Assembly: GCA_946415695.1 (NCBI GenBank)
Contig: CAMKTM010000074.1
Coordinates: 1 to 10,757, forward strand
From: an uncultured Prevotellaceae bacterium
GTDB lineage: Bacteria > Bacteroidota > Bacteroidia > Bacteroidales > Bacteroidaceae
Length of the DNA: 10,757 nucleotides
Reading direction: 5' to 3'
In this document: piece after piece, positions 6,664-10,757 of the stretch
Layout of the letters: each line of letters begins with the position of its first letter
Position numbering within the stretch: position 1 is the stretch's first letter
The notes under the pieces: generated by a model
The model's database searches: none
Told to the model about the DNA's origin: nothing
What the model saw: only the letters and a program-made list of their open reading frames with translations
Made by a program: the position numbers and the translations under genes

Positions 6664-7314
6664 TCAGCTGGCACAGTTTGCGAGGGCTTCGCAAGCTTTG
6701 CGAGGGTCGTCGGCACCGAAGATGAAGTTGCCGGCCACTAGGACATCTGCTCCCGCTTCCGTTAGCAGACGGCCTGTATCAAGATTGACGCCGCCATCCA
6801 CCTCAATGAGAGCCTTGCTCTCTGTCCTTGTGAGCAGACGGCGCAGTTCTGCCACCTTTTTCAGGGTGTGGGGAATGAATTTTTGTCCGCCGAACCCCGG
6901 ATTGACACTCATCAGCAATACAAGGTCAACGTCGCAGGCAATGTCTTCCAGGACGGAAACCGGAGTGGCGGGATTAAGCGTGACACCAGCCTTCATGCCC
7001 GCCTCGTGTATCTGGCTCACCACTCGATGCAAGTGCGGACAAGCCTCGTAGTGCACGTTCATCAGGTAGGCACCGAGCGCCTTGACCTCGTTCACGAATT
7101 TCTCCGGCTGCACAATCATGAGATGCACGTCGAGCGGTTTTTCGCTAATCCGGGCCACATGTTTCAGCACAGGAAACCCGAAGGAAATGTTGGGGACAAA
7201 CACGCCGTCCATGACATCAATGTGAAGCCAGTCGGCAGCGCTTTGGTTGAACCACTTCATCTCTGCTTCCAGATTGGCAAAGTTGGCAGAGAGCAACGAG
7301 GGGGAAATCATCAT
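6664..7314 (-). CDS. rpe: Ribulose-phosphate 3-epimerase
   Basis: This 216-residue TIM-barrel enzyme interconverts D-ribulose 5-phosphate and D-xylulose 5-phosphate in the pentose phosphate pathway. The metal ligands are visible: H31 and D33 in HIDVMDG, H64 in HLMI, D173 in EVDGG. The phosphate-binding region is VNPGFGGQKF (137-146), and AGNFIFG is near 194-200. The N terminus ISPSLLSANFANLE is typical. The start is placed at the first of two adjacent ATGs (7312-7314; the second is 7309-7311). The in-frame ATG at 7362 would add 16 residues not usual for this compact family. The length matches the family's usual 215-225. It is separated from topA by 365 bp, so it is probably a separate transcript. 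No Bacteroidota promoter was convincing upstream. Confidence 0.96.
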   Translation of the reverse strand: MMISPSLLSANFANLEAEMKWFNQSAADWLHIDVMDGVFVPNISFGFPVLKHVARISEKPLDVHLMIVQPEKFVNEVKALGAYLMNVHYEACPHLHRVVSQIHEAGMKAGVTLNPATPVSVLEDIACDVDLVLLMSVNPGFGGQKFIPHTLKKVAELRRLLTRTESKALIEVDGGVNLDTGRLLTEAGADVLVAGNFIFGADDPRKACEALANCAS

Positions 7315-7802
7315 GTCAGGCAAGGATGGCGATGTATGGCTGAGGCCGGAAAGTGCGGGCAAACTGACGTATCTTGGCCAAAACAGCAGTACTTGGCTGG
7401 AAATAGGGTAGAGGTAGAGTTTGTTCCATAGGCGGATGATTAGGGAAAGAAGGGTTGACGTTAGGTTTCACTTCTATATTAAAAACGAAGGACGGCCTTA
7501 TTTTATTGTGAGAAAACAGAGATGAAATATAAATAAATCCGCATTACGCCCTATTTAGATTTTTTTGAAATAGCAGGCCGAGAAAATCCGTTCCGCGCAA
7601 ATTTGACAACTCTATATAATTTCGCATGTTAGAAAGTAAGCCTCATCGCCTGCAACTCATCGTTTCTCTTCGAAAGAGCGTTGAGTTTCAAATGATTGTA
7701 AATTTGCAAGAGAAATAAAAGCCGCTTTTTGAAGCCGTTTATGGCGTTATCTGAAATACAGAAAGTTAGGCTTTTGAGCACTTTTGAAGGCAACGAAAAA
7801 AG
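7315..7802. other. Divergent intergenic region between rpe and dnaA, no convincing gene
   Basis: About 490 bp precede the dnaA promoter candidate. It must hold the rpe promoter, but no good TAnnTTTG match is seen on the minus strand; the nearest is TCAGTTTG at 7360-7367, one base off and without a -33 partner. A TAAATTTG octamer at 7699-7706 (plus) fits the -7 consensus but also lacks a -33 partner. A small CTCTT/AAGAG hairpin lies near 7666-7678. ORFs here are short (24 codons at 7741; a 90-codon minus-strand frame that crosses the dnaA promoter) and have no recognisable features. No canonical DnaA boxes were found, so an origin is not supported. Confidence 0.5.
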
Positions 7803-7834
7803 TTTGGCAGTTTGAAGATTTTGTAGTAACTTTG
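7803..7834 (+). promoter_or_regulatory. Predicted dnaA promoter (Bacteroidota type)
   Basis: TTTG at 7803-7806 is followed after exactly 20 bp by TAACTTTG at 7827-7834. This is a full match to the TTTG-N19-21-TAnnTTTG consensus known for the Bacteroidota primary sigma factor. Transcription would start near 7840, giving a leader of roughly 90 nt before the GTG start of dnaA. The promoter lies downstream of the ATG at 7784, which argues against that codon being the dnaA start. Confidence 0.75.
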
Positions 7835-7883
7835 CAGACGATTTCGCAAAAAAAATCAAGCCCCCTCCAGCGGCTTCCCAGCA

Positions 7884-7925
7884 ATGGAGCGAAAGATACA
7901 CATTATATATTTTATGTGCGTGTAA
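7884..7925 (+). other. Possible 13-codon leader ORF in the dnaA 5' UTR
   Basis: ATG at 7884 opens MERKIHIIYFMCV and stops at TAA 7923-7925, eight bases before the proposed dnaA GTG and in a different frame. If translated, it could couple ribosomes to dnaA initiation. There is no clear ribosome binding site before it, and chance is a fair explanation. Confidence 0.2.
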
Positions 7926-7933
7926 GAGAGACC

Positions 7934-9343
7934 GTGAAAGAAGACAAACAGATATTGTGGCAGCGTTGCATGGACATGTTCCGCAGCAACGTGAGCGAAC
8001 AGCAGTTCCAGACTTGGTTCTCCCCGATGAGGCTCAAGTCCTATGATGCTGCTCAGAAGGAGCTGGCGGTATATATACCGTCCCAGTTCTTCTTTGAATA
8101 TCTGGAGGAGCATTTCCGCAGACTCATTCACGTAACCATCAGTCGCTTCTTTGGCAGCGACGTAACGCTCTCGTATCAGGTCGAGGTGGCCGACAATGTG
8201 ACGGTCACGCAAGAAAGCGAGAACGACATGATGCCGCAGGCAACTTCGAGCATCTTCCCCGCTAACCAGTCGCCAACCTTGGCCCAAGCAGTAGGCCTGC
8301 CCGAAGACCTCGACTCGCAGCTCAATCCGCATCAGACCTTCAGCAACTTCATCGAGGGCACGAGCAACAAGCTCCCTCGCAGCGTGGGACAAGCCATCGC
8401 CGAGCATCCGGAACAGCAGACCTTCAACCCGCTCTTCATCTATGGCCCGAGCGGCGTGGGCAAGACACATCTTGTGAATGCCATAGGATTGCGCACCAAA
8501 GAACTGCATCCCGAAAAGCGCGTACTCTACCTGAGCGCCCACCTCTTCATGGTGCAGTTCACCGATGCCCGCAAACGCAACGTCTTCAACGACTTCATAC
8601 ACTTCTACCAGAGCATCGACATGCTCATCATGGACGACATGCAAGAGCTCATCGGCATGGCAGGCACGCAGAACGCCTTCTTCTACGTCTTCAACCACCT
8701 GCGGCATAACGGCAAGCAAATCATCATGACCTGCGACCGTCCGCCCGGCTCGCTGCAAGGCATGGAGGACAGACTCATCACCCGCTTCAAGAGCGGACTG
8801 ATGGCAGAGATGGAGAAACCGGAAGAAAGCTTGCGACGCAATATCCTTCACAGCATCGTGAAGCACGACGGCCTCAACATCCCCGACAATGTGATCGACT
8901 ACATCTCCCGCAATGTCAACAACAGCGTCCGCGAGTTGGAAGGCATCATACACAGCCTGCTGGCATACTCCGTTGTCTATGGCAAGGAAGTCGATTTGGA
9001 CTTTGCCAAGAGAATCCTGGCCGGCAGGACAAAGGTAGAAAAGAAGGCCGTCACCATCGACCAAATCATCACCTGCACCTGCGAACATTTCAATGTCCGG
9101 GAAGAAGACATCTTTGGCAAGAGCCGCAAGGCAGACATCGTCACCGTACGCCAGATGAGCATGTATCTGGCTCACAAGCACACGAAACTCACGGCAAGCA
9201 AGATAGGCATCTATGTGGGCAACCGCGACCATGCCACCGTCCTACACGGCATCAAGACCATCGACGGCAGGCTCAAGGTGGAGAAAGAACTTCAACACCA
9301 CCTTGAGGAGCTGGAAGGGAAACTAATAGGGAAGGCACTATGA
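7934..9343 (+). CDS. dnaA: Chromosomal replication initiator protein DnaA
   Basis: This 469-residue AAA+ initiator binds DnaA boxes at the origin and melts DNA for helicase loading. Domain I is at the N terminus (ILWQRCMDMF...SEQQFQTWFSP, 7-31). A variable linker occupies about 85-130. The AAA+ domain has Walker A GPSGVGKT (171-178), Walker B LIMDDMQ (231-237), sensor I TCDRP (266-270), the arginine-finger box RLITRFKSGL (280-289) and sensor II SVRELEG (331-337). Domain IV ends with the DNA-binding signature GNRDHATVLHG (429-439). The start is taken as GTG at 7934, preceded by AAGAGAG, because it gives the normal N-terminal length and lies after the promoter. GTG at 7916 is an alternative. 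ATG at 7784 would add 50 atypical residues and precede the promoter. The stop overlaps the next gene by ATGA. Confidence 0.95.
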   Translation: MKEDKQILWQRCMDMFRSNVSEQQFQTWFSPMRLKSYDAAQKELAVYIPSQFFFEYLEEHFRRLIHVTISRFFGSDVTLSYQVEVADNVTVTQESENDMMPQATSSIFPANQSPTLAQAVGLPEDLDSQLNPHQTFSNFIEGTSNKLPRSVGQAIAEHPEQQTFNPLFIYGPSGVGKTHLVNAIGLRTKELHPEKRVLYLSAHLFMVQFTDARKRNVFNDFIHFYQSIDMLIMDDMQELIGMAGTQNAFFYVFNHLRHNGKQIIMTCDRPPGSLQGMEDRLITRFKSGLMAEMEKPEESLRRNILHSIVKHDGLNIPDNVIDYISRNVNNSVRELEGIIHSLLAYSVVYGKEVDLDFAKRILAGRTKVEKKAVTIDQIITCTCEHFNVREEDIFGKSRKADIVTVRQMSMYLAHKHTKLTASKIGIYVGNRDHATVLHGIKTIDGRLKVEKELQHHLEELEGKLIGKAL

Positions 9344-10605
9344 ACATAAAGGAAAGAAGAACCATCCGCAAATACACTCAGCAGCCCGTCAGCGACGAGC
9401 TGCTGAATCGGTTAATAGAGGAAGCCTCGAGGACACAGACAATGGGCAACCTCCAGCTTTATAGCGTCGTCGTTACAAGGTCGGCAGAAAAGAAGGAACA
9501 GTTGGCTCCTGCCCATTTCTTTCAGCCCATGGTGACGCAGGCGCCCGTCGTGCTGACCGTCTGTGCCGACTTCCGCAGGACTACCGACTGGTGCCTGCAG
9601 CGAGAAGCGACGCCCGGTTACGACAATGTCCTGAGCTTCCTCAATGCTGCCACCGATGCCCTGCTCTTCACGCAGACGTTCTGCTGCCTGGCAGAAGAGG
9701 AAGGCCTTGGCATCTGCTTCCTCGGCACTACCGTCTATCAGCCGCAATCCATCATTGCTACCCTCGAACTGCCCGAACTCGTCTTCCCCGTCGCTACGCT
9801 CACCATCGGCTGGCCTGCCGAGAAACCCCGTCAGACTGACCGCTTGCCACTCAAGGCCATTGTGCACCAGGAGACCTACGACGCCTTTACGCCCGAACGC
9901 ATCGATGCCTGCTACAAGAAGCGCGAGTCGCTGGCCGTCAACAGACACTTCGTGGAAATCAACGACAAGCAGACTTTGGCACAGGTCTTTACCGACATCC
10001 GTTATACGAAGAAAGACAACGAGGCCATGTCCGAGGGCCTGCTCCTTGCCCTTGCGCAGCAGAAGTTCCTGAAGACAGGAGGTCTGCCAGGTGGCATCGT
10101 GCCGTCTGTTGTTGAGCATCGTCCAGAAGTGTTGGAGTGCGACGTCGTGCGCTTCCAGAACAAGAAAGACAAGTGGGTGGCCTTCGTCGGTTTGCTCGAC
10201 GGGCTGCCGTACGAGATATTTACCGGTCTGCAAGATGACGACGAGGGCATAGCCATCCCCAAGAGCGTCTCGAAAGGCTTCATCATCAAGCACTACGACC
10301 GCGAAGGACAGAAGCGCTACGACTTCCAGTTCGTCAACAAACGTGGCTACAAGACCACTATCGAGGGCCTGAGCGAACGCTTCAACCCGAAGTATTGGGA
10401 CTATGCAAAGCTCATCAGCGGCGTGCTGCGCTATCGTATGCCCATCGACCACGTCATCAGTCTCATCTCATCCCTCCAGCTCGAGAACGACACCATCAAC
10501 TCGTGGACGGCAGGCGTGGCACGAGTGCTGAAGAAGTACCTGCCCGACGCGCAGCAGACGCTGGACGAGGAGGAAGAGAAAGTTGAAAAAGAGGTTAATG
10601 GTTAA
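9340..10605 (+). CDS. Nitroreductase fused to a ribonucleotide reductase (NrdJ) C-terminal domain
   Basis: This 421-residue protein has two parts. Residues 1-~244 look like a full NfsA/FRP-type flavin nitroreductase: an FMN-contacting ERRTIRKY start (5-12), SRTQTMGNLQLYSVV (30-44), PGYDN (92-96), EEEGLGICFLGT (119-130), and the family's usual ending RYTKKDNEAMSEG (221-233). Such enzymes use NAD(P)H to reduce nitro compounds, quinones or flavins. Residues ~250-405 instead resemble the C-terminal region of Bacteroidota B12-dependent ribonucleotide reductase: RPEVLECDVVRFQNKKDKW, GLLDGLPYEIFTG, NKRGYKTTIEGLSERFNP, DYAKLISGVLRYRMPID. The catalytic barrel and the Cys-rich tail are absent; only C267 is left after the junction, and the protein ends in an acidic tail. 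The ATG overlaps the dnaA stop (ATGA). The last codons and stop fall in a heptad repeat. No frameshift is seen. The joint function is unknown; the parts are recognised from memory of the families. Confidence 0.88.
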   Translation: MNIKERRTIRKYTQQPVSDELLNRLIEEASRTQTMGNLQLYSVVVTRSAEKKEQLAPAHFFQPMVTQAPVVLTVCADFRRTTDWCLQREATPGYDNVLSFLNAATDALLFTQTFCCLAEEEGLGICFLGTTVYQPQSIIATLELPELVFPVATLTIGWPAEKPRQTDRLPLKAIVHQETYDAFTPERIDACYKKRESLAVNRHFVEINDKQTLAQVFTDIRYTKKDNEAMSEGLLLALAQQKFLKTGGLPGGIVPSVVEHRPEVLECDVVRFQNKKDKWVAFVGLLDGLPYEIFTGLQDDDEGIAIPKSVSKGFIIKHYDREGQKRYDFQFVNKRGYKTTIEGLSERFNPKYWDYAKLISGVLRYRMPIDHVISLISSLQLENDTINSWTAGVARVLKKYLPDAQQTLDEEEEKVEKEVNG

Positions 10606-10650
10606 TGGTTAGTGGTTAGAGGTTAGAGGTAAGAGGTAAGAGGTAAGAGG
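10593..10650 (+). repeat. Heptanucleotide tandem repeat with stepwise drift
   Basis: Eight 7-bp units run in perfect register from 10593: GGTTAAT twice, GGTTAGT, GGTTAGA twice, GGTAAGA three times, then GG. Neighbouring unit types differ by one base at a time. The stop codon of the nitroreductase fusion (10603-10605) and its last residues (VNG) lie inside the first two units. A partial inverted counterpart occurs at 10714-10740. It is probably a slippage-prone simple repeat. Confidence 0.85.
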
Positions 10651-10651
10651 A

Positions 10652-10659
10652 TACCTTTG
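10652..10659 (+). promoter_or_regulatory. Candidate promoter -7 element for a gene beyond the right edge
   Basis: TACCTTTG fits the TAnnTTTG consensus and is the same octamer as at the topA promoter candidate. No TTTG lies 19-21 bp upstream; that position is occupied by the heptad repeat. No gene starts before the window ends, so its target is unseen. Confidence 0.3.
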
Positions 10660-10713
10660 CCCGCTCAGCAACCCAAACTATCTTCTTTCCGCCTGCGCCT
10701 GAGCGAAGCGAAG

Positions 10714-10740
10714 AACCACTAACCTCTAATCACTAACCAC
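10714..10740 (-). repeat. Inverted heptad repeat block
   Basis: Read on the minus strand, this gives GGTTAGT, GATTAGA, GGTTAGT and a partial unit, the same 7-bp family as 10593-10650 but in opposite orientation. The two blocks could fold into an imperfect stem of about 20 bp around a 60-85-nt loop downstream of the fusion gene. No U-run follows, so terminator function is uncertain. Confidence 0.65.
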
Positions 10741-10757
10741 AAGAAAAAGGTAAATGG

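Noticed and set aside
7629..7901. 90-codon minus-strand ORF in the rpe-dnaA gap
   Set aside because: It spans the consensus dnaA promoter and leader and shows no recognisable feature or ribosome binding site; a chance frame is more likely.
7315..7933. Chromosomal origin next to dnaA
   Set aside because: No canonical TTATNCACA box was seen. The best is AGATACACA at 7894-7902, two mismatches away. An AT-rich gap beside dnaA alone is not enough; cumulative GC skew over the whole chromosome would decide.
7856..9232. 458-codon minus-strand ORF over dnaA
   Set aside because: It is antisense to DnaA motifs, with a His/Val/Asp-rich shadow translation and no domain; it also crosses the dnaA leader.
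9412..10452. 346-codon minus-strand ORF over the nitroreductase fusion
   Set aside because: It is antisense to two recognisable domains and has no motif of its own.

Overview
The window looks like chromosomal core DNA from a member of the Bacteroidota, most likely Bacteroidales and Prevotella-like. Three things point there: the protein types (a zinc-finger-free TopA with C-terminal glycine-rich repeats, a 630-residue SpeA, a DnaA of Bacteroidota type), promoter candidates of the form TTTG-N20-TAnnTTTG, and CCCCCTAAAGGGGG-type palindromic repeats scattered through genes and gaps. No RNA gene, transposase, phage gene or CRISPR array was seen.

Layout. Positions 99-6298 hold a minus-strand cluster, transcribed in the order topA (DNA topoisomerase I), aroK (shikimate kinase), speA (arginine decarboxylase), fprA (flavodiiron O2/NO reductase). 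topA and aroK overlap by ATGA; the later gaps are about 60 bp, so one operon is plausible. Positions 6299-6663 carry the topA promoter region and a 22-bp tandem array. rpe (ribulose-phosphate 3-epimerase) lies on the minus strand at 6664-7314. After a divergent 0.6-kb gap, dnaA (7934-9343) and a translationally coupled nitroreductase-type gene (9340-10605) run on the plus strand. The right end (10593-10740) is made of heptanucleotide repeats.

The most notable protein is the gene after dnaA. Its first ~244 residues look like a complete NfsA/FRP-type nitroreductase. The remaining ~175 resemble the C-terminal, non-catalytic part of a Bacteroidota adenosylcobalamin-dependent ribonucleotide reductase (NrdJ). 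The radical-chemistry core and the cysteine-rich tail are missing.

The second theme is repeats that intrude into housekeeping genes. Palindromic elements are read in frame inside fprA (twice) and topA (once). Identical 25-bp elements abut the stop codons of aroK and speA. One of them pairs with an inverted copy inside fprA, so that the fprA start codon would sit in the loop of a ~23-bp stem. Two arrays of the same 22-bp unit lie just downstream of fprA and rpe. Family assignments come from reading motifs; no database search was run.
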